DNA of 38,303 nt, taken from positions 1-38,303 of the forward strand of contig JANYJV010000064.1 in NCBI GenBank assembly GCA_025361725.1. The letters run 5' to 3'. The notes under the pieces are model-generated. The model made no database searches. It saw only the letters and a program-made list of their open reading frames with translations, and was not told the DNA's origin. Below are positions 24,245 to 32,277 of the stretch, in pieces; position 1 is the first letter of the stretch, and every line of letters starts with the position of its first letter. The translations under genes were made by a program, and so were the position numbers. Source of the DNA: Acidimicrobiia bacterium. Lineage in GTDB: Bacteria; Actinomycetota; Acidimicrobiia; IMCC26256; JAENVU01.

Positions 24245-24317
24245 TAGCCCCGAGCAGATTCGAACTGCCGTTACCGCCTTGAGAGGGCGGCGTCCTAGGC
24301 CACTAGACGACGGGGCC
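24245..24317 (-). tRNA. tRNA-Glu (CTC)
   Basis: The minus strand folds into a full cloverleaf of 73 nt. The acceptor stem is GGCCCCG with CGGGGCT; the D-arm contains GTCTAGTGGCCTAGGAC; the anticodon stem is CCGCC/GGCGG around loop CTCTCAA, giving anticodon CTC; and the T-loop is GTTCGAATC. CCA is not encoded. It lies 29 bp after tRNA-Gln and downstream of gltX, whose product charges it. Confidence 0.95.
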
Positions 24318-24346
24318 GCGTTGTTCCGAGAGTGAACTCTCGGTTG

Positions 24347-24418
24347 CTCGGGGGGGAGGACTCGAACCCCCAAAGGCAGGATCAGAACCTGCTGTGTTGC
24401 CGATTACACCACCCCCGA
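24347..24418 (-). tRNA. tRNA-Gln (CTG)
   Basis: A 72-nt cloverleaf on the minus strand. The acceptor stem is TCGGGGG with CCCCCGA; the anticodon stem is GCAGG/CCTGC around loop TTCTGAT, giving anticodon CTG; and the T-loop is GTTCGAGTC. CCA is not encoded. A small 8-bp hairpin (24326-24343) separates it from tRNA-Glu. If this organism lacks GlnRS, GluRS would also charge this tRNA for GatCAB. Confidence 0.95.
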
Positions 24419-24511
24419 ATGGGCCAGATGATCATAGCCGGAGGGGTTCGGATGGTCTGAAGTCAAACCTCGTTCCGCTTCGCAGATCCTGGCCCCTGCT
24501 GCCCGGCGGCT

Positions 24512-25927
24512 TCAGAGTCGGGCGCGAACGGCCCGCAGACGCGCCACCGACACCTCCCGACCGAGCAACTCGATCGAGTCAAAGAGCGGAAGTCCCGCGG
24601 TGCGACCCTCCACGGCGGCGTACAGCAGCTTCATGACCTTGCCCGGCTTCAATCCGAGGTCCTTCAAAACCGTGCGCATTTCTCCGATGCCGTCGACGTC
24701 CCATGCACAACCCTCGACGTGTGCGATCACCGCGTCGAGCACCGTGGACGGTGACTCGACTGCTTGGGCGAGTTCCCACGCGTCGGCGGGGACCGAGAAC
24801 TCCTCGCCGGCGAACAAGAAGTCCATCTGTTCGGTCAAGGCCACCAACGTGGTGGCGCGCGGCTGGCCGATGGCAACCGCGGCACGGAACACCGATTCGT
24901 CGAGGCTGTCGCCGTATCGAGTCACGGCGAACGGTCGGGCCCGTTCGACGATCGTCTCGAGCGGCAGGCGGCGAATCCATTCACCGTTGATCCACTCCAA
25001 CTTCTGATCGTCGAAGATCGCAGCCGAGTGCGTCACCCGCTCCAAGGTGAACACTCCCACGATCTCGTCCCGGTCCATGACCTCGCGGTCGTCCTCCGGC
25101 GCCCACCCCAACAAGGTGAGGTAGTTGAACAACGCCTCGGCGAGGATGCCGCGCGCCCGAAAATCTTCGACCGCGACCGCGCCGTGACGTTTCGACAACT
25201 TCGAGCGATCCGCCTGGAGGATCAAGGGCAAGTGCGCGTAGAGCGGAACCGCGTCGGCACTGAGCGCGCGTCGGATCGCCAACACTCGGTGGGTGGTGTC
25301 GATGAGGTCCTCGCCGCGAATCACATGCGTGATGCCCATCGCCAGATCGTCGACGGCGTTGGCGAGAAAGAACAGCGGTGACCCATCCGAGCGAACGATG
25401 ACGAAATCAGAAATCGTCGACCACTCCACGCTCACCTCACCGCGCACGACGTCCACGAACGAGCTCTGGCCGGAATCCGGCGTGCGAAAGCGCACCGTCC
25501 GGGGCCGACCCTCGGCCGCCAGCTCTGCCCGCCGCTCCGCCGTGAGGACCCGACCGCGCCCGTCGTACCCCGGCGCCAAGCCGGCCGCCTTGCGCTCGGC
25601 GTTCATTGCGTCGAGCTCTTCGGCGGTGTCGTAACACTCGTAGGCATGACCGGACGCGAGCAACGCGTGCGCGGCGGCGAGGTACTCGGGGACGCGTTGC
25701 GACTGACGCCACGGCGTCTCGTCCCAGTCCAGTCCGAGCCAGCGCATCGTCTCGCCGATGGCGTCGACCCACTCCTCACGCGTGCGCGACGAGTCCGTGT
25801 CTTCGATCCGCACGAGGAACGACCCGCCCCCGTGCCGGGCGTACAGCCAGTTGAACAGCGCGGTCCGGGCACTCCCGACGTGGAGTTCTCCGCTCGGCGC
25901 CGGCGAAAACCGAACTCGGTCCGTCAT
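24512..25927 (-). CDS. gltX: Glutamyl-tRNA synthetase
   Basis: A 471-aa class I aminoacyl-tRNA synthetase that charges tRNA-Glu. The N-terminus MTDRVRFSPAPSGELHVGSA carries the HIGH-type motif as HVGS. ARTALFNWLYARHGG and FLVRIEDTD are the family continuation, and the KMSKS loop is SKLSKRHG. The C-terminal helical anticodon-binding domain is present to the end (LKDLGLKPGKVMKLLYAAVEG). The frame opens further upstream, but ATG 25927 fits homology and forms an ATGA overlap with the preceding gene. tRNA-Gln and tRNA-Glu follow 94 bp downstream. Discriminating or non-discriminating status cannot be settled by eye. Confidence 0.96.
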   Translation of the reverse strand: MTDRVRFSPAPSGELHVGSARTALFNWLYARHGGGSFLVRIEDTDSSRTREEWVDAIGETMRWLGLDWDETPWRQSQRVPEYLAAAHALLASGHAYECYDTAEELDAMNAERKAAGLAPGYDGRGRVLTAERRAELAAEGRPRTVRFRTPDSGQSSFVDVVRGEVSVEWSTISDFVIVRSDGSPLFFLANAVDDLAMGITHVIRGEDLIDTTHRVLAIRRALSADAVPLYAHLPLILQADRSKLSKRHGAVAVEDFRARGILAEALFNYLTLLGWAPEDDREVMDRDEIVGVFTLERVTHSAAIFDDQKLEWINGEWIRRLPLETIVERARPFAVTRYGDSLDESVFRAAVAIGQPRATTLVALTEQMDFLFAGEEFSVPADAWELAQAVESPSTVLDAVIAHVEGCAWDVDGIGEMRTVLKDLGLKPGKVMKLLYAAVEGRTAGLPLFDSIELLGREVSVARLRAVRARL

Positions 25928-26505
25928 ATTGCGCCGGATGGCGCATCCACCGTCGACGCGTGGGTCGGCGCGCCTGCCTCGACCGCGGCCAGTGCCCGGC
26001 GGGCATCGGCGATGACCTCGCCCAGATCGCCAAGCGCTGTCCGCAGGACCGCGTCGTCGACGGCATCGGCGATGCGCCGACGCACGACGTACTCGTGGTG
26101 CGCGCCGCGGATGACCCCCGGACGCCACGACTTCACGTCGGCCGGTGCCGGCCCCGAGAAGCCGAGCAACTCGGCGGCGACGTCGATGTCGGTCGCCGTC
26201 GGGGCGCGCCCGAAGGTCGAAGCTCGCTTCATCGCGAGTTCCGCGACGACCGACACTGCGTCGTCACCGTGCTCGGAAGGTTCCAGCCGGAGGCGGTCAC
26301 GAGACCGTTTCGCGAGCGTGAGTGCGAACCCGATGCTCGGACCCGGCGATCCGGTGAGCGGGCCGCGCGGCATCTGGGCGACGTCGTCGCCCGGCCGATC
26401 CGCGCGCCAGCCACGCGCCGGCGGCATCGAAACGCCCGCCGCAAAGTTCTGCTTCTGGCGCGGCTTCTCGTCGAGCGGGGTGGGGACGTAGGGATCGGTC
26501 GGCAC
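25924..26505 (-). CDS. Unknown protein between cimA and gltX
   Basis: A 193-aa protein that I do not recognise. The first 55 residues are proline-rich and look disordered (TPLDEKPRQKQNFAAGVSMP). The rest is mainly helical, with SIGFALTLAKRSRDRLRLEP, then DAVSVVAELAMKRASTFGRA, then GVIRGAHHEYVVRRRIADAV. No signal peptide, membrane span or known motif is seen. The GTG start at 26505 is 9 bp after cimA, and its stop overlaps gltX by ATGA, so it is embedded in the leuB-to-gltX run and probably co-expressed. The tight coupling and normal codon use argue that it is a real gene. Confidence 0.75.
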   Translation of the reverse strand: MPTDPYVPTPLDEKPRQKQNFAAGVSMPPARGWRADRPGDDVAQMPRGPLTGSPGPSIGFALTLAKRSRDRLRLEPSEHGDDAVSVVAELAMKRASTFGRAPTATDIDVAAELLGFSGPAPADVKSWRPGVIRGAHHEYVVRRRIADAVDDAVLRTALGDLGEVIADARRALAAVEAGAPTHASTVDAPSGAI

Positions 26506-26514
26506 AGCTGATGG

Positions 26515-28164
26515 CTACCCGCGTGCCTCGGCCCGGAGCAAGCCATAGACAATTGAATCCGAAAGCGCCTGCCAACTCGCCTCGATGATGTTCTGGCTGA
26601 CACCGATGGTGGTCCAGGTCTCTTCACCATCGGTGCTGTCGAGCAGCACGCGCGTGATCGCTCCTGTTCCGTGCTGAGTATCGAGCACGCGGACCTTGTA
26701 ATCCGTCACGTGGAGCCGGTCGAGCGCCGGAAGCCGACCGGCCAGGGCGGTCCGCAGCGCTCGGTCGAGCGCGTTGACGGGGCCGTTGCCTTCGGCGGTG
26801 GCGATCGAACGGTTGTCACCGACGAAGATTTTGATGGTGGCTTCGGTGAGCACACCATCGGGCGCTTCGCCTGCGGAGGTGGTGGGACTCGCGTCGTCGG
26901 TGATGACCCGGAACGACTCCACCCGGAACCACTCCGGCTCCCACCCCGTGGCGCGCCGCATCAGCAACTCGAGTGACGCGTCCGCCACTTCGAAGTGATA
27001 TCCCTCGTGCTCGAGGTGCTTCAGGGTGTCCACGACCTGGCTGATCGTCGGGCCGTCGAGCTCGAGACCGAGTTCTCGCGCTTTGAGTTCGATGGTGGAC
27101 CGGCCGGCCAACTCCGACATCACGAAGCGCGTGCCGTTGCCGACCGTGTCCGGCGGGATGTGTTCGTACGCATCGGAACGCTTGATGATCGCGCTCACGT
27201 GCAGCCCGGCCTTGTGTGCGAACGCAGACGAGCCCACGTACGCCGCTTGCGGGTTCAGCGACATGTTGACGAGTTCGGCCACGTGATGGGCGACGGGCGT
27301 GAGCCGCTCCATGCGTTCGGGGGGCAGCGTCTCGATCCCCATCTTCAGCGTGAGATTCGGGATGATCGTGGTGAGGTTGCAGTTTCCGGTGCGTTCGCCG
27401 TAGCCGTTGATCGTTCCCTGCACCTGCGTGGCACCGCCACGGACACCGGCGAGTGCGTTGGCGACGCCACACCCGGTGTCGTCGTGAAGATGCACTCCCA
27501 CCTGGACATCGGCACCGAAGTACTCGACCACGGCCCGTACGGTTGCCTCCACGTCGTGGGGAAGGCTGCCGCCGTTCGTGTCGCACAAGACGAGACAATC
27601 CGCGCCCGCCTGGACCGCGCCTTCGAGTACTCGCAGGCTGAACTCCGGATTGCTGCGGTAACCGTCGAAGAAGTGCTCGGCGTCGAAGTGCACTTGCCGA
27701 TTGAGGTCCTTCAGGTACGCGATCGAGTCCGACACCATCAGCACACCCTCGTCGAGCGTGGTGTCGAGCGCTTCGAGGACGTGGTAGTCCCAGCACTTGC
27801 CCACGATGCACACCGTGGCGGTGTTGGCGCCGACCAGGTGGGCGAGCGTGTCGTCCGAGTCGACCTTGCCCTTCTTGCGCCGCGTCATCCCGAACGCCAC
27901 GAGTTCGCTCGTCTCGAGGTGGAGTTCGCTTTGCGCGCGTCGGAAGAGCTCGTCGTCCTTCGGATTCGCGCCCGGCCAACCCGCCTCGATGTAGTGGACG
28001 CCCAACCAGTCGAGCTGTTCGGCGATCCGCAGCTTGTCGTCGACGGTCAGCGAGATGCCTTCGAGCTGGGATCCATCACGCAGGGTCGTGTCGTAGATCT
28101 CGACTCGGGCCGGGAGGCCCGCTTCTCGGGCGGTGGCGTGCCCTCTTCCGTCACTCGTCGACAT
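26515..28164 (-). CDS. cimA: (R)-citramalate synthase
   Basis: A 549-aa enzyme that condenses pyruvate and acetyl-CoA to (R)-citramalate, the first step of threonine-independent isoleucine synthesis. YDTTLRDGSQLEGISLT (residues 24-40) is the HMG-CoA-lyase-type catalytic start with the metal aspartate. VGVHLHDDTGCGVANALAGV supplies metal histidines and NGYGERTGNCNL the next landmark. The C-terminal LeuA-dimer/regulatory domain (TDYKVRVLDTQHGTGAITRV) is complete. The QLEGISLT and HAFxHKAGLHVSA-like AFAHKAGLHVSAI region separates it from LeuA. The start at 28164 overlaps ilvE by 14 bp; ATG 28188 is also possible. No leuA is present in the window. Confidence 0.93.
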   Translation of the reverse strand: MSTSDGRGHATAREAGLPARVEIYDTTLRDGSQLEGISLTVDDKLRIAEQLDWLGVHYIEAGWPGANPKDDELFRRAQSELHLETSELVAFGMTRRKKGKVDSDDTLAHLVGANTATVCIVGKCWDYHVLEALDTTLDEGVLMVSDSIAYLKDLNRQVHFDAEHFFDGYRSNPEFSLRVLEGAVQAGADCLVLCDTNGGSLPHDVEATVRAVVEYFGADVQVGVHLHDDTGCGVANALAGVRGGATQVQGTINGYGERTGNCNLTTIIPNLTLKMGIETLPPERMERLTPVAHHVAELVNMSLNPQAAYVGSSAFAHKAGLHVSAIIKRSDAYEHIPPDTVGNGTRFVMSELAGRSTIELKARELGLELDGPTISQVVDTLKHLEHEGYHFEVADASLELLMRRATGWEPEWFRVESFRVITDDASPTTSAGEAPDGVLTEATIKIFVGDNRSIATAEGNGPVNALDRALRTALAGRLPALDRLHVTDYKVRVLDTQHGTGAITRVLLDSTDGEETWTTIGVSQNIIEASWQALSDSIVYGLLRAEARG

Positions 28165-29071
28165 GTTCACACCAGTTCTTGTAGGCATCGGTCTGCCCGC
28201 GGACGGCCTTGGCGTACTCCTCCGCGATGAGCGTCGTCATCGGGCCTGGGCACGAGATGGCGCGGTCGTCGACGGAGTTCACCGCGCTCACTTCCGCCGC
28301 GGTTCCGCACACGAAGAGTTCTTCGGCCACGTAGAGGTCGCTGCGTGTGAGTTGATCCACCCGCACCTCGAGCCCGTGGTCGCGCGCGATGGTCATCACC
28401 GAATCCTGGGTAATGCCTTCCAACGCGCCGGCCGAGATCGGCGGCGTGACGAGCACGCCGTTGCGGGCCACGAAGATGTTTTCGCCCGTGCACTCACTGA
28501 CGTAACCGTCGAGGTTCAACATGATCGCCTCGTCGTAGCCCGCTTTCAGTGCTTCCACTTTGGCGAGTGACGAGTTCACGTAGTTGCCGGTGGTCTTGGA
28601 CGCCGGCGGCATGACGTTGTGGTCGTGTCGGGCCCACGAGCTGACCTTCATGCGCACGCCCTTGGACACCGCGTCGGCACCGAGGTAGGCGCCCCACGGC
28701 CAACACGCGACCGACACGTCGACCGAACACGGCAGGGTGTTGAGACCCATCTCGCCGTAGCCGTAGTACGCGATCGGTCGCAGATAACAGCTCGGAAGAC
28801 CGGATGCGCGCACGGTGTCCTTGCACGCCGTCACCAGCTCCTCGACCGAGTACGGGATCTCCATCATCAGGATTTTTGCGGAGTTGAACAGCCGCTCGAT
28901 GTGCTCGGTCAGACGGAAGATGGCCGGTCCACGATCAGTTTCGTACGCTCGGATCCCCTCGAACACGCCCGTTCCGTAGTGGAGCGAGTGGGTCAGAACA
29001 TGGATCCGCGCGTCTTCCCACGGCACGAGCGAGCCGTTCATCCAGATCTCGTTGGTGGCTTCGATGGGCAT
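28151..29071 (-). CDS. ilvE: Branched-chain amino acid aminotransferase
   Basis: A 306-aa class IV PLP-dependent aminotransferase that makes Ile, Leu and Val from their 2-oxo acids with glutamate as donor. The N-terminus has IWMNGSLVPWEDARIHVLTH and YGTGVFEGIRAY. The PLP lysine is K159 in ASKTTGNYVNSSLAK, the same number as in E. coli IlvE. GYVSECTGENIFV and LEGITQDSVM complete the family pattern. It sits 2 bp after leuB and overlaps cimA by 14 bp, so it is in the same transcript. Confidence 0.95.
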   Translation of the reverse strand: MPIEATNEIWMNGSLVPWEDARIHVLTHSLHYGTGVFEGIRAYETDRGPAIFRLTEHIERLFNSAKILMMEIPYSVEELVTACKDTVRASGLPSCYLRPIAYYGYGEMGLNTLPCSVDVSVACWPWGAYLGADAVSKGVRMKVSSWARHDHNVMPPASKTTGNYVNSSLAKVEALKAGYDEAIMLNLDGYVSECTGENIFVARNGVLVTPPISAGALEGITQDSVMTIARDHGLEVRVDQLTRSDLYVAEELFVCGTAAEVSAVNSVDDRAISCPGPMTTLIAEEYAKAVRGQTDAYKNWCEHVDE

Positions 29072-29073
29072 GG

Positions 29074-30066
29074 TTAGATCCTCTCGGCGATCTGAGTACC
29101 GATCTCCGCCGTCGTGCCGCTGACGTCGTCGGAACTCGCAATGACTTCGTGAACACGTTTAGCTGCGGCCGTCTCACCCAAGAACTCGAGCATCATCCCG
29201 GCGCTGATGATCGCAGCACGCGGATCGGCGGCACCGGTTCCGGCGATGTCCGGTGCCGAGCCGTGTACCGGCTCGAACAGCGACGGTCCGGTGCGAGCCG
29301 GGTTGAGGTTCCCCGAGGCCGCGCGGCCGATGCCGCCACCGATCGCGCCACCGAGATCGGTGAGGATGTCGCCGAAGAGGTTGTCGGTGATGATGACGTC
29401 GTATTTCTCGGGACGTTGGACAAAGTGGATACAGGCCGCATCCACGTGGTCGTAACCAGTGGTGACGTCCGGATACTCGGCGGCGACCACGTCGAACGTG
29501 CGCTGCCACAGATCGCCGGCGAACGTGAGCACGTTGGTCTTGTGCACCAGGTGGAGCTGTTTCGCCGCGCGTCCACGGGCCAGGTCGAACGCGTACCGGA
29601 CGCAGCGCTCCACCCCCATACGCGTGTTCACCGAACCCTGGGTGGCGATCTCATGCGGCGTGTCCTTGCGGAGAAATCCACCTTCGCCGGCGTAGGTCCC
29701 TTCGGTGTTCTCGCGCACCACGACCATGTCGACGCCATCGTTCAGCGTGCTCGGGCCGGCGAGGAATGGCCGGTGGTTCACGTAGAGGTCGAGCGCGAAT
29801 CGCATCTTGAGCAACAGGCCACGCTCGAGGATCCCGGGCGCCACCGCTGGCGTTCCCACGGCGCCGAGCAGGATCGCGTCCAGGCCGCGCAACTCGTCGA
29901 GCACCGAGTCCGGAAGGATTTCTCCGGTCGCCAGAAAGCGAGTACCACCGAGGTCGTAGTCGATGCGCTCGTAGTCCACGCCGGTCGCGTCGACAACGTC
30001 GAGCGCGGCCGCGAGGACTTCAGGTCCAATGCCGTCACCGCCGATGATCCCGATCCGATGACTCAT
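29074..30066 (-). CDS. leuB: 3-Isopropylmalate dehydrogenase
   Basis: A 330-aa NAD-dependent decarboxylating dehydrogenase of leucine synthesis, which also acts on 3-methylmalate in the citramalate route to isoleucine. IGIIGGDGIGPEVLAAAL, LLKMRFALDLYVNHRPF, VVVRENTEGTYAGEGG, ITDNLFGDILTDLGGAIGGG and FEPVHGSAPDIAGTG are all present. It is a short version, close in size to the isocitrate/tartrate-like LeuB of actinobacteria. ATG 30066 is preceded by CAGGAG at good spacing. It is the first structural gene after the leader at 30089-30190. Confidence 0.94.
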   Translation of the reverse strand: MSHRIGIIGGDGIGPEVLAAALDVVDATGVDYERIDYDLGGTRFLATGEILPDSVLDELRGLDAILLGAVGTPAVAPGILERGLLLKMRFALDLYVNHRPFLAGPSTLNDGVDMVVVRENTEGTYAGEGGFLRKDTPHEIATQGSVNTRMGVERCVRYAFDLARGRAAKQLHLVHKTNVLTFAGDLWQRTFDVVAAEYPDVTTGYDHVDAACIHFVQRPEKYDVIITDNLFGDILTDLGGAIGGGIGRAASGNLNPARTGPSLFEPVHGSAPDIAGTGAADPRAAIISAGMMLEFLGETAAAKRVHEVIASSDDVSGTTAEIGTQIAERI

Positions 30067-30088
30067 GACGAAGAGACTCCTGACAACG

Positions 30089-30113
30089 AAAAACCGCCCA
30101 CCGAAGTGGACGG
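30089..30113 (-). terminator. Intrinsic terminator in the leuB leader (attenuator)
   Basis: On the minus transcript CCGUCCAC, loop UUCG, then GUGGGCGG (30113-30094; 8 bp with one U-G pair) is followed at once by UUUUU (30093-30089), 22 nt before the leuB ATG. A full terminator directly before a structural gene, behind a short ORF, is the hallmark of attenuation. Confidence 0.85.
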
Positions 30114-30119
30114 TCGAGA

Positions 30120-30142
30120 GCGAACGCCGAGGCGGCGTCCGC
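30120..30142 (-). promoter_or_regulatory. Leader hairpin directly after the leader ORF stop
   Basis: GCGGACGCCG, loop CCT, then CGGCGTTCGC forms a 10-bp stem (one G-U) starting at the base after the leader stop codon. Its GGACG could instead pair with CGTCC in the terminator arm, giving a candidate antiterminator. Confidence 0.6.
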
Positions 30143-30175
30143 TTACTGAATTACGGCGATGAACGGCGTGAACAT
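30143..30175 (-). CDS. Putative leader peptide MFTPFIAVIQ
   Basis: A 10-codon ORF on the minus strand (ATG 30175 to TAA 30143) in the leuB leader. It carries Ile, Val and Ile at positions 6, 8 and 9, right before the stop. A ribosome stalled there would reach into the hairpin that follows. The -10-like TAGCCT 9 nt upstream would give an almost leaderless start. The branched-chain-rich end fits control of leuB-ilvE-cimA by isoleucine or valine supply; the absence of Leu codons would make this an Ile/Val rather than a leucine signal. Ten codons could be chance, so the call rests on the combination with hairpin and terminator. Confidence 0.6.
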   Translation of the reverse strand: MFTPFIAVIQ

Positions 30176-30184
30176 GAGCTTCAG

Positions 30185-30190
30185 AGGCTA
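30185..30190 (-). promoter_or_regulatory. -10 box of the leuB operon leader
   Basis: TAGCCT on the minus strand (30190-30185) fits TAnnnT and is 9 nt before the leader-peptide ATG. No clear -35 was recognised. Confidence 0.4.
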
Positions 30191-30264
30191 GCAGCACCCC
30201 TGCTGATTCGCCCGGAGTTACCGCCGACTGACGAGGCAAGACGGTTGAATATCGGGTCGGCGGG

Positions 30265-30270
30265 TACCCT
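30265..30270 (+). promoter_or_regulatory. -10 box of greA, likely leaderless
   Basis: TACCCT ends 7 nt before the greA ATG, and no ribosome site intervenes, so the mRNA probably begins at the start codon. Confidence 0.45.
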
Positions 30271-30277
30271 CACCGCG

Positions 30278-30748
30278 ATGGAACCCGTCCAGCTCTCTCC
30301 CTCTGCACACGAACGCCTCGTCGAGGAGCTCACTCAGCGGAGCGGGCCAATGCGGTTTGAAATCGCCGAGAAGATCGAACGGGCCCGAGAACTCGGCGAC
30401 CTGAAAGAGAACGCCGACTACGACGCGGCCAAGAACGAGCAGGGCCTCAACGAGGCCCGAGTTCGCCAGCTCGAAGCGATGCTCCGCGACGCCGAAATCG
30501 TGGAATCCGCCTCCGGCGACGTGGTGGAGGTCGGCACGATCGTCGAGATCCGGATTAGCGGCGACGACGCTACGCAGTCGTATCTGATCGGGTCCATCGA
30601 GGAGCGAAACGACGACTACGACGTGCTCTCGACCAGCTCTCCTCTCGGTCAAGTACTGATCGGTCGGAGCGTCGGCGACAGCGCCACCTACGAGACGCCG
30701 CGCAAGGCCCAACTCGGCGTCGAAGTAGTCAGCATTCGCCCGCTGTAG
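30278..30748 (+). CDS. greA: Transcription elongation factor GreA
   Basis: A 156-aa factor that enters the RNA polymerase secondary channel and stimulates transcript cleavage in stalled complexes. The N-terminal coiled coil holds the acidic tip ARELGDLKENADYDAAKNEQ, with the D/E pair that positions the metal. The C-terminal FKBP-like domain begins at VVEVGTIVEIRISGDD and ends with SPLGQVLIGRSVGDSATYET. Size is normal. ATG 30278 was chosen over an open frame extending upstream because it starts at family homology and has a -10 just before it. It is divergent from leuB and convergent with the ACT-domain gene. Confidence 0.95.
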   Translation: MEPVQLSPSAHERLVEELTQRSGPMRFEIAEKIERARELGDLKENADYDAAKNEQGLNEARVRQLEAMLRDAEIVESASGDVVEVGTIVEIRISGDDATQSYLIGSIEERNDDYDVLSTSSPLGQVLIGRSVGDSATYETPRKAQLGVEVVSIRPL

Positions 30749-30764
30749 CGCGACCACTCCGTTC

Positions 30765-30787
30765 CCGACCCATCACGACGGGGTCGG
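30765..30787. terminator. Weak bidirectional hairpin after greA
   Basis: CCGACCC (30765-30771) pairs with GGGTCGG (30781-30787) around a 9-nt loop between the convergent greA and ACT genes. It has a short stem and no T-tract. Confidence 0.4.
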
Positions 30788-30792
30788 TGCTG

Positions 30793-32265
30793 TCACCGAC
30801 GAGCCAGGCGACCCAATCGGCCGCGGCCGTGCGCACCCTCCACGATCACTGAACGGATCGCGTCCTTCGAATCGCGACGAAGCTTGGCGCCGTTGCGGTC
30901 AGTCAGTGAGAACCGGTCGATCGCAATGCCGTCCTGGATCTCGAGTTCAGCCGCATGAACGCTGGCGCCGGCGAGTGCAAGACCGGCCGCAATCGTCGCG
31001 AGCAGCGCCGGCTGATCAACGTGCCGGATCTCGCACAGGGTGTACCAAGGCGATCCGGCATCGTCGAACGCGACCGTGGCATCCGCGAGCGCGCCGGCTT
31101 CCACCCGGCCGCCGAGCACCTGGCTGATCTGGTCGGCCAGATCGGTGTCGGCGGGGATCGAGCCTCCGGGACGCGGCTCGATCTCGAAGGACTCGAGCGC
31201 GGCACCATCGCCCCACGTGGCGACCCGAGCGCTCACGACGTCGAGTTCCCGATCGGCAAAGACTTCCGTGACGGCCGCGAGCAGTCCCAGCTGGTCACGC
31301 GCGACCACATCGATGACCACCCCACGGCTGGGATGGCGTTCGATGGCGACCCGGACCTCGCGCCGGTCCGGGCGGGGTTCGAGCAGGCGAGCATGCCCGA
31401 CGACGCGCTCGGGAAGCTCGGTCAACAGGTACGGACGGGGCGCATGTTGGATGCGATCGACGACGCTGGCATCCGCGCCCGCAAGCCGCACCGCTTCGGC
31501 CCGCCGGTGACCGAACGCGTCCGGCTCGTCCGCCGTACCGATCCCATCGAGCGCGGCGAGCACCCGGGTGAGCAAAGAATCGAGTCGGGCCCGCGCCACG
31601 GGATCGAGGGGGCCGATCGAGATGTCGAGCAGGTAGAGCAACCGGGTTCGCTCCGCACTCACCAGATGAGCTGCCAGGGCCAACGCCGACTCCTCGGTCA
31701 GCCCATCGGCACGGCCTGCCACCCCTCGCAACAAACCATGGTCCGACGTCAACGCCAGGAGCTCCTCGTGAGCTGCCGGGTCGAGTCCGAATCGATCGGC
31801 CAACGATGCGACGAGCTGGACCGGCGGATGTTCGCCCGCCAGATCGGTGACGAGCGCGGCGAGAACCAGCAGGTCGTCCTGCGCGATCCGCGAGTGCACG
31901 TCCGCGGCGCGCCGGTCACGGCGGATCACCTGCTGCAGCGAGTCGACCATCTCGAACTGCACGACCTGGGTCGGGTCGATGAGCTCGGGATCTCGGTGCC
32001 ATCGGTCGACGGCTTCAGCGACTTCGGGGAGTGCTCGCACCAAGATTCCGGACGTGTCGAGGAATCGCCAGCCGCGGTCGTTGCCGCGCAGGAGTACATC
32101 CACCAGCCGCGCGGTCGCGTCGTCGTTCCACGACGCCGGCTCCGCGAGCGCCAACCAGTTCAGGAGACGGGGTCCCGGACGCGCGCCCTGCGAGATGGAC
32201 AACGCCGCGTCGAATGCGATCGCGGTTTGCGCTTCTGCCGGCGGATTCGCGGCCAGATCGATCAC
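30793..32265 (-). CDS. Degenerate GlnD-like protein with two ACT domains
   Basis: A 490-aa protein that aligns by eye with the C-terminal two-thirds of GlnD. The nucleotidyltransferase domain is missing. Residues about 60-150 resemble the GlnD HD domain (GWRFLDTSGILVRALPEVAE against IAVFEALDRYDLVTRVLPEW). The HD motif, however, reads LLVLAALVTDLAGEHPP: T140 stands where GlnD has the metal histidine, and the FHHFTVDRHL helix has lost its histidines too. Two ACT domains end the protein (GVVIDVVARDQLGLLAAVTE and WYTLCEIRHVDQPALLATIA). It should therefore be a sensor without PII-modifying activity. It lies 12 bp after the antiporter gene in a three-gene operon. Its ligand is unknown; glutamine is a guess from GlnD. 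Confidence 0.85.
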   Translation of the reverse strand: MIDLAANPPAEAQTAIAFDAALSISQGARPGPRLLNWLALAEPASWNDDATARLVDVLLRGNDRGWRFLDTSGILVRALPEVAEAVDRWHRDPELIDPTQVVQFEMVDSLQQVIRRDRRAADVHSRIAQDDLLVLAALVTDLAGEHPPVQLVASLADRFGLDPAAHEELLALTSDHGLLRGVAGRADGLTEESALALAAHLVSAERTRLLYLLDISIGPLDPVARARLDSLLTRVLAALDGIGTADEPDAFGHRRAEAVRLAGADASVVDRIQHAPRPYLLTELPERVVGHARLLEPRPDRREVRVAIERHPSRGVVIDVVARDQLGLLAAVTEVFADRELDVVSARVATWGDGAALESFEIEPRPGGSIPADTDLADQISQVLGGRVEAGALADATVAFDDAGSPWYTLCEIRHVDQPALLATIAAGLALAGASVHAAELEIQDGIAIDRFSLTDRNGAKLRRDSKDAIRSVIVEGAHGRGRLGRLARR

Positions 32266-32277
32266 ACCGTCGTCCAG

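Noticed and set aside
23642..24247. Overlapping plus-strand open frames in the CGCG-rich region
   Set aside because: Several frames are open at once, sequence is repetitive with a non-triplet period, and no ribosome site or conserved pattern was seen.
26995..28230. Plus-strand open frame of 411 codons opposite cimA
   Set aside because: It is a shadow of cimA with no recognisable domain.
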